Assembly (NCBI GenBank): GCA_020633295.1 | Contig: JACKDW010000005.1 | Coordinates: 650,178-714,177 of the forward strand | Origin: Myxococcales bacterium | GTDB lineage: Bacteria; Myxococcota_A; Polyangia; Nannocystales; Nannocystaceae | DNA: 64,000 nt | Direction: 5' to 3' | In this document: in pieces, positions 51,704-60,751 of the stretch | Numbering within the stretch: position 1 is the stretch's first letter | Layout of the letters: each line of letters starts with the position of its first letter | The notes under the pieces: model-generated | Database searches by the model: none | What the model saw: the letters and a program-made list of their open reading frames with translations, nothing else | Told to the model about the DNA's origin: nothing | Translations under genes and position numbers: made by a program

Positions 51704-53014
51704 ATGAACGAGCGCGAACCAGAGCGGCGCGCGTCGTCGCGGCGCACGTGGTCCCGCGCGGGCGCCGGGCTCGCGCTCACGCTCGCGCTCGCGCTCGCGC
51801 CGGGCTGCAAGACGGGCCCGGACCTCAGCGCCGACTACGGACAGACCGCGCGCGAGAACTACGAGCTCGCGCTCGGCGAGTTCGCCGATCGCGACTGGGA
51901 AGAGGCCGTCGCCTACGCCGACTTCGTCCGCATCCGCTTCCCCTTCAGCCGCTACGCGGTCGAGGCCGAGCTGCTCGTCGCGCGCGCCGAATTCGCGCGC
52001 GACGAATTCATCGTCGCCCAGGACGCGTTCCGACAGTTCGCCAAGCTGCACCCGACCCACAAGCACGTGCGCAACGGCTGGGTCGCGTACATGGCCGCGC
52101 TCGCGGCCTACAAGAACTCGCCGAGCAACTTCTTCCTGCTCCCGCCCTACTACCAAAAAGATCAGAGCCAGCTGCGCGACGCCATGGGCGAGCTGCAGTA
52201 CTTCTTCGATCACCACTCGGGCTCGCAGATGGAGCCCTACGCGGTCAAGCTGCGCGACGACGTCAACCGCCGGCTGCTCCAGCACGAGCTCTACGTCGCG
52301 CGCTACTACCTGAAGAAAGACCGGCCCGAGGCCGCGATCATGCGGCTCGAGCGAGCCCACGAGCGCTACCCCGGCATCGGCCTCGACGCCGAGGTGCTGT
52401 TCCAGCTCGGGCTCACGTACCTGCGCCTCGACGAGATCGAGCTCGCGCGCGCGACCTTCACCGAGCTGCAGACCGAGCACCCGGGGCACCCCAACGGCAA
52501 GCAGGCCAAGCTCTACCTCAAGTACATCTACGACGAGTTCGGCCCCGCCGACCCCGGCCGCGCGCGCCCGGATCGCAAGCCCCCTGAACCCCCGCGCCCG
52601 ATCCTGCCCAAGGACGAGTTCAACCTGAACAAGCAGGAGAAGGCCAAGCGCGAGGCCCGGGACAAGCGCATGCAGACGAAGCAGGAGGCCCGCGACCGAC
52701 GCTTCGGCGAACCCGGCGCGGCGTCGCCGAGCCCGTCGACGAAGGAGCCCGCGGCCCCCGACGAGCCGGCTGGCACGCCCGCGAGCCGTCCGGGGGTCGA
52801 GGAGGCAGGCGAGCCCTCAGCGCCGCCCGAGCGCGATCCTCCCGACGACGACGACGCGTCGAAGGGAACGTCCAGGCAGGATCCTTCGAAGCGCGAGCCT
52901 CCCAAGGGCGATCCGCCCGCCAACGATCCGCCGCCCGCCAACGCCTGGCCTGAGAAGCAGCCGACGCAGCCGCCCGAGCGCCGCGATCAAGAGCCCGAGA
53001 GCGGCCATGGCTGA
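51704..53014 (+). CDS. bamD: Outer membrane assembly lipoprotein BamD-like
   Basis: The 436-residue lipoprotein starts at ATG 51704 (MNEREPERRAS), with lipobox LAPGC (Cys about 35). Residues ~45-250 contain five TPR-like helical pairs typical of BamD/YfiO: SADYGQTARENYELALGEF, IRFPFSRYAVEAELLVARAE, AYKNSPSNFFLLPPYYQKDQ and LRLDEIELARATFTELQTEH. The protein is part of the BAM complex that inserts barrel proteins into the outer membrane. The C-terminal ~170 residues are an added disordered tail rich in Pro, Asp, Lys and Glu, which E. coli BamD lacks. It overlaps truD by 8 bases. Confidence 0.9.
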   Translation: MNEREPERRASSRRTWSRAGAGLALTLALALAPGCKTGPDLSADYGQTARENYELALGEFADRDWEEAVAYADFVRIRFPFSRYAVEAELLVARAEFARDEFIVAQDAFRQFAKLHPTHKHVRNGWVAYMAALAAYKNSPSNFFLLPPYYQKDQSQLRDAMGELQYFFDHHSGSQMEPYAVKLRDDVNRRLLQHELYVARYYLKKDRPEAAIMRLERAHERYPGIGLDAEVLFQLGLTYLRLDEIELARATFTELQTEHPGHPNGKQAKLYLKYIYDEFGPADPGRARPDRKPPEPPRPILPKDEFNLNKQEKAKREARDKRMQTKQEARDRRFGEPGAASPSPSTKEPAAPDEPAGTPASRPGVEEAGEPSAPPERDPPDDDDASKGTSRQDPSKREPPKGDPPANDPPPANAWPEKQPTQPPERRDQEPESGHG

Positions 53015-54152
53015 GGCGGGCGTGCGCGCCGATGACGACGCGCGCGCGCGGCTGCTCGAGTTCGTCGTCGATCCGCCGCTGCAGACCGCCGCGCTGCCCG
53101 GCGTCGGCGGCCGCCTGCGCGCGTGCGTCTCCGACTTCCGCGTCGTCGAGCTCCCCGCCTACACGCCGGATGACCGCGAGGACGCGCACCTCATGTTCAC
53201 CCTCCGAAAGCGCGGCCTCACGACCGAGGACGCGCTCGCCGAGCTCGCGCGTCAGCTGGAGATCCCGCGGCGTGACATCGGGCTCGCCGGCCTCAAGGAT
53301 CGTCACGCGATCACCGAGCAGTGGGTCACCGTCCCCGCCGCAGCCGGCGCCGCGCTGGCGCGCTTCGAACACCCCGCGATCACGCTCGGGCCCGCGCGCG
53401 GGCACAGCAACAAGCTCCGTCGCGGGCACCTGCGAGGAAACCGCTTCACGATCGTCCTGCGCGAGCTCGCGGTCCCGCCCGCAGAGGCCATCATCAGGAT
53501 CGCGCGCAAGCTCGAGCTGCTCGCCGCGCAGGGGGGTCTCGAGAACCTCTACGGACCCCAGCGCTTCGGTCACGGGGGCAACAACGCGGCGCGCGGACTC
53601 GCTCAGCTCGCGTCGCCCCGCGCGGCTCGCCGCCGCCTCAAGGCCGACCTGACCACGAGCGCCGGGCAGTCCGCGCTCTTCAACCTGTACGTTTTGACAC
53701 GTCGCGAGCGCGGCTTGATGCGCACCATCCTCGCCGGCGACATCCTCAAGAAGAGCGACACCGGCGGGATGTTTGAGTCGAGCGATAGCGCGCTCGACCA
53801 GGCCCGCCTCGATCGCGGCGAGCTCGTGATCACCGGCCCCATCTTCGGCAGCAAGACGCGGAGCCCTGGCCCCGAGACGCCCGCGCTCGCGCTCGAGGAC
53901 GCCGTCTTGCGCCGCTGCGAGATATCGCGCGAGACCCTGCGTATGCTCGGGCGCAAGGTCCCCGGGACCCGCCGCGCGATCACGATCCCCGCGCGACCCG
54001 ACGCCATCTCGCTCACGACCGTCCCGCCGTCGCCCGCGGAGACCGGCGACGACGCCGCCGAGCTCGGTGAGGGCGTCCAGCTCGAATTTCTCCTCCCAGC
54101 GGGCTCCTACGCGACCCAGCTCCTGCGCGAGCTCATGGGCCCCCCGGCCTGA
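53007..54152 (+). CDS. truD: tRNA pseudouridine(13) synthase TruD
   Basis: The 381-residue enzyme forms pseudouridine at position 13 of certain tRNAs. ATG 53007 overlaps the bamD stop by 8 bases. Family motifs are DFRVVELPAYTPDDRE, LTTEDALAELARQLEIPRRD, the catalytic block IGLAGLKDRHAITEQWVTVP (Asp in the KDRHA motif), GNRFTIVLREL, LENLYGPQRFGHGGNNAARG and a C-terminal PAGSYATQLLRELMG. The catalytic Asp is intact, and the family's variable insertion (TRUD domain) is present as LALEDAVLRRCEISRETLRM. It is translationally coupled to bamD by the overlap, though the roles are unrelated. Confidence 0.97.
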   Translation: MAEAGVRADDDARARLLEFVVDPPLQTAALPGVGGRLRACVSDFRVVELPAYTPDDREDAHLMFTLRKRGLTTEDALAELARQLEIPRRDIGLAGLKDRHAITEQWVTVPAAAGAALARFEHPAITLGPARGHSNKLRRGHLRGNRFTIVLRELAVPPAEAIIRIARKLELLAAQGGLENLYGPQRFGHGGNNAARGLAQLASPRAARRRLKADLTTSAGQSALFNLYVLTRRERGLMRTILAGDILKKSDTGGMFESSDSALDQARLDRGELVITGPIFGSKTRSPGPETPALALEDAVLRRCEISRETLRMLGRKVPGTRRAITIPARPDAISLTTVPPSPAETGDDAAELGEGVQLEFLLPAGSYATQLLRELMGPPA

Positions 54153-54362
54153 CCCGCGCAACATGCGCGACCACACCGCGTTCCTGGCACAACCCGTACA
54201 ACGCCGCTCCAACGGCCCCGCGCCGTGGAACCAACGGTTTTCGATCATGCTCCAACTAGATCCCAGCACGCGCGTCGCGAACCATCGACCGGGCGCGCGC
54301 GGCACCCCGCGGTGCGCTGGCCGAACAACGACGTTTTCAGTTAGGGTTTCGCGGGCCTCCCC

Positions 54363-55013
54363 ATGAATCTCACCGAGACCTTTCTCCAACTCTCCAGCGT
54401 CGGCGCGGAGTGGATCCTCGGGCTGCTGATCATCCTGAGCCTGATCAGCGTGGCCGTGATGTTCGAGCGGTGGATGTTCTTCCGCGGCCTCGCGGGCAAG
54501 GACGCCGCGCTGCTCCGCAACCTCCACGCCGCGCTCTCTGACGGCGAGGTCGACAAGGCCCAGCGCCTGCTCAGCACGGTGACCGCGCCCGGCGGTCGCA
54601 TCGCGGCCGAGATGGTCGCCAACGCCGACCGCGGCAGCAAGGCCACCGCCTCGATCATCGCCGCGCTGCGCCCCGGCGAGAAGCTGCGGCTCGAGAAGAA
54701 CCTCGGCTACCTCGGCACCGTCGGGTCGAACGCGCCGTTCATCGGCCTGCTCGGCACCGTGCTCGGCATCATCGAGACCTTCCGCGGGCTCGCCGAGACG
54801 GGCATCCAGGGCACCGCGGAGTACTCGGACAAGGTCATGTCCGGCATCTACGAGGCGCTCGTCGCGACGGCCGTGGGTCTGCTCGTCGCGATCCCGGCGG
54901 TGATCGCCTACAACTTCTTCATGCGTCGCGTGAAGGCGCTCCTCAGCGAGGCCGACGCCGTGACGAACATGGTGCACGCCTTGCTCGAGGGACAGGGCGG
55001 GCGCCGCGACTAG
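54363..55013 (+). CDS. exbB: ExbB/TolQ/MotA proton channel protein
   Basis: The 216-residue inner-membrane protein has three helices, at about residues 16-38, 115-140 and 155-180. It has FFRGLAGKDAALL and the canonical NAPFIGLLGTVLGIIETFR between helices 2 and 3, then SGIYEALVATAVGLLVAIPA. With ExbD it forms the proton-conducting motor that powers TonB. It is the first gene of exbB-exbD-tonB, then the TonB-dependent receptor. Its ATG at 54363 follows an AT-rich stretch that may include the promoter. A GC hairpin separates it from exbD. Confidence 0.94.
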   Translation: MNLTETFLQLSSVGAEWILGLLIILSLISVAVMFERWMFFRGLAGKDAALLRNLHAALSDGEVDKAQRLLSTVTAPGGRIAAEMVANADRGSKATASIIAALRPGEKLRLEKNLGYLGTVGSNAPFIGLLGTVLGIIETFRGLAETGIQGTAEYSDKVMSGIYEALVATAVGLLVAIPAVIAYNFFMRRVKALLSEADAVTNMVHALLEGQGGRRD

Positions 55014-55021
55014 CCGGCGAC

Positions 55022-55045
55022 CGGGCGCGCGCCGCCGCGCGCCCG
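55022..55045 (+). promoter_or_regulatory. Strong intercistronic hairpin between exbB and exbD
   Basis: The perfect 10-base arms CGGGCGCGCG and CGCGCGCCCG enclose CCGC. There is no T-tract and the operon continues, so it is unlikely to be a full terminator. It ends 22 bases before the exbD GTG. It may slow polymerase or protect upstream mRNA, which would favour ExbB over ExbD. That role is an inference. Confidence 0.5.
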
Positions 55046-55067
55046 CTCTCAACAGGTAGGACCGCGC

Positions 55068-55523
55068 GTGGCAGCATCGTACGACAACGACGACGAGGAG
55101 ATCACCAGCATCAACGTGACCCCGCTGGTCGACGTCATGCTGGTGCTGCTCATCATCTTCATGGTCACGACCACGACCATCCAGGCGTCCGAGGCGATGA
55201 ACATCAACAAGCCCGACGCCAACACCGGTCAGACCATGGAGACCAACCCCAACCAGATCTTCCTGCAGTGCGCCAAGGACGGGAGCGTGTTCGTCGATCG
55301 CCAGAAGATCGCGCCCGCGGACGTCGACAAGACGATCAAGGACGCGATCGCGGTCAAGCTCTCCGACAACCAGGAGCTCCAGGGCGTGATCCAGTGCGAC
55401 GAGGAGGCCCCGGTCGGCGCGATGATCCACCTCATGGATCTGCTGCGCGAGTCGGGCGTTAAGAAGTACGCCGTCGCCACCGAGAAGCCGAAGCCCACGG
55501 ACGGGGCCAGCGCAGGCGGGTAG
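55068..55523 (+). CDS. exbD: ExbD/TolR family protein
   Basis: The 151-residue protein starts at GTG 55068 with an AGGTAGGA ribosome binding site. One helix near the N-terminus (VDVMLVLLIIFMVTTTTI) carries the conserved Asp (NVTPLVDVMLVLL) that is the proton-binding residue. The periplasmic C-terminal domain follows with VDRQKIAPADVDKTIKD and the YAVATEK end. With ExbB it drives TonB. It is the second gene of the operon. Confidence 0.94.
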   Translation: MAASYDNDDEEITSINVTPLVDVMLVLLIIFMVTTTTIQASEAMNINKPDANTGQTMETNPNQIFLQCAKDGSVFVDRQKIAPADVDKTIKDAIAVKLSDNQELQGVIQCDEEAPVGAMIHLMDLLRESGVKKYAVATEKPKPTDGASAGG

Positions 55524-55544
55524 CCGTCGGCCCAGGAGCCCGCC

Positions 55545-56378
55545 GTGTCCTCGAGTCCCCTGACGTCCGGCCGCCCGACTCACCCGAGCCTCGCGCCGCC
55601 GGGTACCGGGCAGCGCTCGAGCCTGAGCACGATCGCGTCGATCGTCGCCCACGTCATCGTGTTCTTCGCCTTCCAGGTCTCGGCGATCCTCCGCCCGCCC
55701 GACGAGCCCGAGCCGCTCTACGTCTTGACCGAGGTCGAGCTCCCCGAGCCCGAGCCGCCGCCCGAGCCCGAACCAGAGCCCGAGCCCGAACCGGAGCCCG
55801 AGCCCGAGCCGGACCCCGAGGAGCCGCCGCCCGAGATCCCGCCGCCGAAGCAGAAGCCGCGCAAGGTCAAGCAGGCGCCGATCAGCAAGCAGCCGGTGAG
55901 CGACGAGCCGCCGCCGCCGCCTCGCTTCGACCAGAGCCAGGTGGTGCAGGACGGCAACTCGGGCGTCTCGGTGAACACCGGGGAGCCTGGCGACGGCGTC
56001 CCCGGGGGCACGGGCAAGCCCAACTCCAAGGGCACCGGCTCGCGGCCGCCGGGCGTCAAGACGGACAAGCAGGGCGAGCCGTGGGCGCCCACCGGTGAGC
56101 TGCACATCAAGACGCTGCCGCGCGTGATCAAGGTCAAGGAGCTGCAGTGCCCGGCCGTGCGCGAGCTCGGCATCGAGGGCACGGTCGTGCTCAAGGTCCA
56201 GGTGCGCAAGACCGGCGACGTCCGCGACGTCAGCGTCGTCAAGGGCATCGGCCACGGCTGCGACAAGGTCGCGGCCAAGGCGCTGCGCGGCTCTCGGTTC
56301 AAGCCCGCGATCGCGACCAACGGCAAGCCCGCCGACTACGAGCTGCGCTACGAGTACGAGTTTCAGCTCGAGGACTGA
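55545..56378 (+). CDS. tonB: TonB-like energy transducer
   Basis: The 277-residue protein starts at GTG 55545, 21 bases after exbD. The hydrophobic anchor is near residues 28-48 (IASIVAHVIVFFAFQVSAIL). A Pro/Glu-rich linker (about 62-100), with PEPEPEP-type repeats, spans the periplasm, then a Lys/Pro-rich part. The last ~90 residues form a TonB C-terminal-like domain: ELQCPAVRELGIEGTVVLKV and RFKPAIATNGKPADYEL. In addition a disulphide is possible between the Cys in ELQCPA and GHGCDK. It couples ExbB-ExbD to receptors; the next gene encodes one. GTG use is normal for this genome. Confidence 0.93.
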   Translation: MSSSPLTSGRPTHPSLAPPGTGQRSSLSTIASIVAHVIVFFAFQVSAILRPPDEPEPLYVLTEVELPEPEPPPEPEPEPEPEPEPEPEPDPEEPPPEIPPPKQKPRKVKQAPISKQPVSDEPPPPPRFDQSQVVQDGNSGVSVNTGEPGDGVPGGTGKPNSKGTGSRPPGVKTDKQGEPWAPTGELHIKTLPRVIKVKELQCPAVRELGIEGTVVLKVQVRKTGDVRDVSVVKGIGHGCDKVAAKALRGSRFKPAIATNGKPADYELRYEYEFQLED

Positions 56379-56471
56379 GCGAGCCGACTTCGTCGTGAGC
56401 GCCCCCTCGCGCGACGCGTCGGTCGTTCCTCAGCGCCGCGCCGCGATTGCCATTAGGATGCGTCAGGAGAC

Positions 56472-59228
56472 GTGCCTCGCCCCTCGCACAGCCACCGGAG
56501 CGCGCGGCCGCTGACGCTCGTCGCGTGGGCGCTCGCGGTCGGCGCGAGCCCGGCGGCGTCGGCCCGCAGCGCCCCCTACTCCCTGGCCGCGCCGGCGCCC
56601 GACGAGGACTACACCGCGCCTGTCCTCAAGAACCAAGCCGCCCCGATCGACTACCCGGCCGCGCTGCTCGAGCTCGACCCTCCGCCGGCCGGGCAGGTCA
56701 TCATCAAGTACGTCGTCGGCGTCGACGGCGTCCCGCGCGAGCTCGAGGTCACGCGCTCGGTCCACCCGGAGCTCGACGCGCTCGCGCGCCGCGCGGTCGG
56801 CGAGCTGCGCTATGAGCCAGGTACCTACAAGGGCCAGGCTGTCGAGGTGGTGCTCGCGCTCGGGCTCGAGCTCGCCCCGCCCGCGCCGGAGCCTGAGCCG
56901 CCCGCGCCCGACCCCGCGCCCGACCCCGTGCGCGCCGGGGGCGACGACGCCGACGCCCGCGAACAAGACCCGACCCCGGCCGACGCAGGCCCCGTGCGCG
57001 TCTCCGGCACGATCCGCTCCGCGGGGCAGCGCACGCCGATCGACAGCGCGGTCGTGCTCGTCGTCCCCGCGCCGGCCGACGCCGAGCTCGGCGACGTCGA
57101 CTACACCGTCTACAACGAGGAGGAGCCGGCCTGGACGCGGCGGACGCTCTCTGGCCTCGACGGCTCCTTCGAGTTCCGCGGCCTCCCCGACGGCAAGCTC
57201 CGCGTCATCGTGCTCGCGGAGGGCCACAACCGCGTCGAGACGGTCGAGGAGCTCCTGTCGGGCAAGCGCGTCGAGCTCGACCTCTACCCCAAGCCGCTGA
57301 CCTTCAACCCGTACCGAACCGTCATCCGCGCGCGCAAGGACGACGTCGGCGAGATCGACCGACGCACGATCACCGTCGCCGAGATCAACACGCTGCCGGG
57401 CACCCAGGGCGACGCGCTCAAGGCCATCCAGAACTTCCCGGGGGTCGCGCGCGCGCCCTTCGGCGCCGGGCTGCTCGCGGTCCGCGGCGCCGCGCCGGGC
57501 GACTCGGCCGTCTACCTCGGCTACCACGAGATCCCGAGCCTGTTCCACTTCGGCGGCGTCACGAGCGTCTTCAACTCCGACATCCTCACGCAGATCGACT
57601 TCATCCCCGGCAACTTCGACAGCCGCTACGGCGACGCGATCGGCGGCATCGTCAACGTCGTGCCGCGCAAGGGCCGACGCGACGGCTTCCACGGCTACCT
57701 CGACAGCGACCTGTTCGACACCGGCATCCTCATGGAGGGCCCCGTCGGCAAGGGCTCGATCATCGGCAGCTTCCGGCGCAGCTACATCGACCTCGTGCTC
57801 GCCAACGCGATCCCCGACGACGCGGGCCTCAACGTCACGGCCGCGCCGCGCTACTACGACTACCAGCTCCTGTTCGACTACCCCGTCGACGACGGCGAGC
57901 TCTCGCTCAAGTGGTTCGGCTCCTACGACCGCCTCGAGTTCCTGTTCTCCGAGCAGAACGACACCGCGACCGACGACCGCGATCGCCTGAGCCAGCGGAT
58001 CTACTTTCACCGCGGCGACGTCGCCTACACGAAGCGCATCGGCGGCTGGGACTTCCTCGTCACGCCCTCGTTCCGCCACGACTTCGTCAACTTCTTCGTC
58101 TTCGACGTCATCCAGGGCGACATCATCGGCAACACGCTCTCGACGCGCGCCGAGCTCGGGCGCCGGCTCTCGCGTCGCGCCGCGTTCCGCGTCGGCACCG
58201 AGCTCACCGCGTCATGGTTCGACCTCTCGATCACCGCGCCGCTCTCGACCGGCGGCGGCGGCAGCTCGGACCAGCTCGCGACCACCACCGTGTCGTCGAA
58301 CCTGATCATCCCCGCGCTCTACACGACGATGACGCTCGGCGTCGGCGACCGCGTAACGCTCTACCCCGGCGCGCGCTTCTCGTTCTACTCGTCGCCCTTC
58401 AACAAGGCCGCCGTCGACCCGCGCCTGCGCGCGGCCGTTCAGGTCGGCGACCGCACGGTGCTCAAGGCCGGCGCCGGGCTCTACACCCAGGCCCCCAACC
58501 CGCCCGCGAAGTGGGACGACACCTTCGGCAACCCGGACCTCGGCATCGAGCACGCGCTGCACACCAGCGTCGGCCTCGAGCACGACTTCGACTACGACAT
58601 CAAGCTCGAGCTGACCGGCTTCTACAAGCACCTCTGGCACCTCTCCGCGCCCTCGAGCGCGCTGCTGCGCGACGAGGAGGGGGCGATCGAGCCCGAGCTG
58701 CAGGCCAACACCGGCGTCGGGCACATCTTCGGCGGCGAGCTGCTCGCGCGCAAAGCCCTGACCCGCAACCTCTACGCGTGGCTCAGCTACACGCTCATGC
58801 GCAGCACCCGGCGCGACGCGCCCGGCGAAGAGTTCTACCTGTTCGGCTTCGACCAGACCCACATCCTCACGGCCATCGCCAGCTACAAGCTCCCGCGGCA
58901 GTGGCAGATCGGCGCGCGCTTCCGCCTCGTCTCCGGCAACCCGAACACGCCGATCATCGGCGCCGTCACGGACGCGTCCTCGGGCGTCTATATCCCGATC
59001 TACGGGCCGCGGAACTCCGACCGCCTGCCGCCCTTTCACCAGCTCGACATCCGCGTCGACAAGCGCTGGATCTACCGACGCCTGAGCTTCCTCATCTACC
59101 TCGACATCCTCAACGTCTACAACGCGCAGAACACCGAGGGCTTTCAGTACAGCTATGACTATCAGCAGCGCTCGTCGATCGCGTCGCTGCCGATCCTGCC
59201 CTCGATCGGCGCGCGCATGGAGTGGTGA
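56472..59228 (+). CDS. TonB-dependent receptor with its own TonB-like N-terminal domain
   Basis: The 918-residue outer-membrane protein starts at GTG 56472 with CAGGAGA upstream. A signal peptide ending near PAASARS is followed by a TonB C-terminal-like domain (residues ~52-137), in which PIDYPAALLELDPPPAGQ, GVDGVPRELEVTRSVHPELD and LRYEPGTYKGQAVEV match the family. A Pro/Asp linker leads to a carboxypeptidase regulatory-like beta-sandwich (~175-275). A plug domain (about 285-405) with PGTQGDALKAIQNFPGVARA and then a ~500-residue barrel follow, ending in IGARMEW with a terminal aromatic residue. Having both a free TonB and this domain is unusual. The substrate is unknown; the sequence lacks a recognisable siderophore motif. 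Confidence 0.92.
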   Translation: MPRPSHSHRSARPLTLVAWALAVGASPAASARSAPYSLAAPAPDEDYTAPVLKNQAAPIDYPAALLELDPPPAGQVIIKYVVGVDGVPRELEVTRSVHPELDALARRAVGELRYEPGTYKGQAVEVVLALGLELAPPAPEPEPPAPDPAPDPVRAGGDDADAREQDPTPADAGPVRVSGTIRSAGQRTPIDSAVVLVVPAPADAELGDVDYTVYNEEEPAWTRRTLSGLDGSFEFRGLPDGKLRVIVLAEGHNRVETVEELLSGKRVELDLYPKPLTFNPYRTVIRARKDDVGEIDRRTITVAEINTLPGTQGDALKAIQNFPGVARAPFGAGLLAVRGAAPGDSAVYLGYHEIPSLFHFGGVTSVFNSDILTQIDFIPGNFDSRYGDAIGGIVNVVPRKGRRDGFHGYLDSDLFDTGILMEGPVGKGSIIGSFRRSYIDLVLANAIPDDAGLNVTAAPRYYDYQLLFDYPVDDGELSLKWFGSYDRLEFLFSEQNDTATDDRDRLSQRIYFHRGDVAYTKRIGGWDFLVTPSFRHDFVNFFVFDVIQGDIIGNTLSTRAELGRRLSRRAAFRVGTELTASWFDLSITAPLSTGGGGSSDQLATTTVSSNLIIPALYTTMTLGVGDRVTLYPGARFSFYSSPFNKAAVDPRLRAAVQVGDRTVLKAGAGLYTQAPNPPAKWDDTFGNPDLGIEHALHTSVGLEHDFDYDIKLELTGFYKHLWHLSAPSSALLRDEEGAIEPELQANTGVGHIFGGELLARKALTRNLYAWLSYTLMRSTRRDAPGEEFYLFGFDQTHILTAIASYKLPRQWQIGARFRLVSGNPNTPIIGAVTDASSGVYIPIYGPRNSDRLPPFHQLDIRVDKRWIYRRLSFLIYLDILNVYNAQNTEGFQYSYDYQQRSSIASLPILPSIGARMEW

Positions 59229-59352
59229 CGACGTGCCCGCGAGCCCGCCCCGAACGCGCCGCAGCCTCCGCCCGCTCCGGTCCCCCGGCGTCGCCCCCGG
59301 CGCGATCGTGCGCGCGCCTGCGCGACGCGAGCAACTCGGGTATCGTCAGCCC

Positions 59353-60531
59353 GTGCCCCGATCGTCGCGATCCCGGCGACCGTCGCTCGGCCTCGCGGCC
59401 GTGACCGCCTGCGCGCTGCTCAGCGCCGCCTGCGGGCCGCCGCTGCCGCCCTCGCGCCTCATCGTCAGCACGCGGATCCTGGGCGTGAAGATGGAGGTCA
59501 CCGAGCCGCTCCCGCTCGGCGCGCCCGAGGACACCGACGCGCTCGGCGTGCGCTGCCAGGCGCTGCCCTTCGAAAAAGTTCAGCTCACGCCGCTGATCGT
59601 CAACGAGGAGGACCAGCAGAGCCCGGCGATCATCGACCCGCTGTGGATCGCCTGCGAGCTGCCTCCTGGGCAAGGTCTGTTCGGCTGCACCCAGGCCGCG
59701 CTCCCGACCTCCCTCGGCGAGCTGCCCGAGTGCCCGCAGCTCACGCTCTTCGACCTCGACCCCGAGCTGCTCGCGAGCGGCGAGCTGCCCGAGTTCCCCA
59801 GCCCCTGCCTGATCCCCGACGACGGCGTCGCCGACGGGCTGCAGGACTTCATCGTCCCGCTCTCGCAGAACGTGCTGATCGGCGGCAGCGTCGAGATCGT
59901 CATGTTCGGCCACGGCCCCGACGGCCCGAGCTCGAGCGAGTGCGCGAACACGCTCCTCTCCGGGGAGACCGAGCTCGACAACCTCTGCATCCAGGCGGTC
60001 CAGCGACTGACGGTCGGCCCGCTCGAGGCGCTGCTCGAGCTCGCGGGCGGCTTCGGCCTCGAGCTCCCGGCGGAGCTGCCGACGCCAGAGGAGATCCCCG
60101 ACGGCGACCGCAACCCGCGAATCGAGAGCTTCGCGATCGAGCTCGAGCACGAGGACGGCAGCACCGAGGTGCTCGGCGAGCTCGCGTCGGGCGACGCGAT
60201 CGCGGCGCGCGAGGGCGACATCATCAAGATCACCACCGAGGCGCCCGAGCGCTACCTGCAGGAGTACCTGGTCCCGATCAACGGCGGGCGCGACGGCTAC
60301 GAGACGCGCCTCGAGGACTACAGCGGGCGCTGGTTCATCACCTGGGGGCAGCTGCTCAGCGGCGGCAGCAACGACCCGGTGAGCAAGAACGAGTGGACGC
60401 TGCTCAAGAGCGCGGACGACGAGGACGCGCTGCCGACGAACGACCGGGCCACGCTCTACTACGTGGTCCGCGACAACCGCCAGGGGGTCGACTGGTGGAC
60501 GATGCACGTCGACGTGACGCCGGCCCCCTGA
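59353..60531 (+). CDS. Predicted lipoprotein downstream of the receptor
   Basis: The 392-residue protein starts at GTG 59353; this gives a signal peptide with lipobox LLSAAC (Cys about 26), and the extra upstream frame overlaps the receptor end and is Arg-rich. The mature protein is acidic and soluble. It has a beta-rich N-terminal part (TRILGVKMEVTEPLPLGAPE), a central region with Cys pairs (LWIACELPPGQGLFGCTQAA) and a C-terminal domain with RWFITWGQLLSGG and YYVVRDNRQGVDWWTMHVDV, whose ending resembles the calcium- or Ig-like folds of other myxobacterial lipoproteins. I do not recognise the family. Its position suggests a role with the receptor, perhaps substrate binding on the cell surface. 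Confidence 0.78.
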   Translation: MPRSSRSRRPSLGLAAVTACALLSAACGPPLPPSRLIVSTRILGVKMEVTEPLPLGAPEDTDALGVRCQALPFEKVQLTPLIVNEEDQQSPAIIDPLWIACELPPGQGLFGCTQAALPTSLGELPECPQLTLFDLDPELLASGELPEFPSPCLIPDDGVADGLQDFIVPLSQNVLIGGSVEIVMFGHGPDGPSSSECANTLLSGETELDNLCIQAVQRLTVGPLEALLELAGGFGLELPAELPTPEEIPDGDRNPRIESFAIELEHEDGSTEVLGELASGDAIAAREGDIIKITTEAPERYLQEYLVPINGGRDGYETRLEDYSGRWFITWGQLLSGGSNDPVSKNEWTLLKSADDEDALPTNDRATLYYVVRDNRQGVDWWTMHVDVTPAP

Positions 60532-60708
60532 GGGCCTGTAAATTTTTGTTAAGCGACTGTGTCGAAGTGCTCGTCGGCCCGAGCGCGCGCGCGCGCGAGA
60601 CGCCCGGGACGCGAGGGTTCTCCGCTTCCGTCCGCGTTTCTGCGTGAAACCACACCAGCGCGCGCGGGTATCTGTTATCCAGGGGACACCTCCTCCCGCG
60701 ACCCGCGC

Positions 60709-60737
60709 TTGACCGCGGCAGGCCACGGCGCTATCAG
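60709..60737 (+). promoter_or_regulatory. Candidate promoter of the TolC-family gene
   Basis: TTGACC (five of six) and TATCAG (four of six) are separated by 17 bases, the ideal spacing. The -10 ends 14 bases before the GTG start at 60752, so the leader would be very short, and no Shine-Dalgarno sequence is visible in it. Confidence 0.45.
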
Positions 60738-60751
60738 CCGAGTGCACCCTC

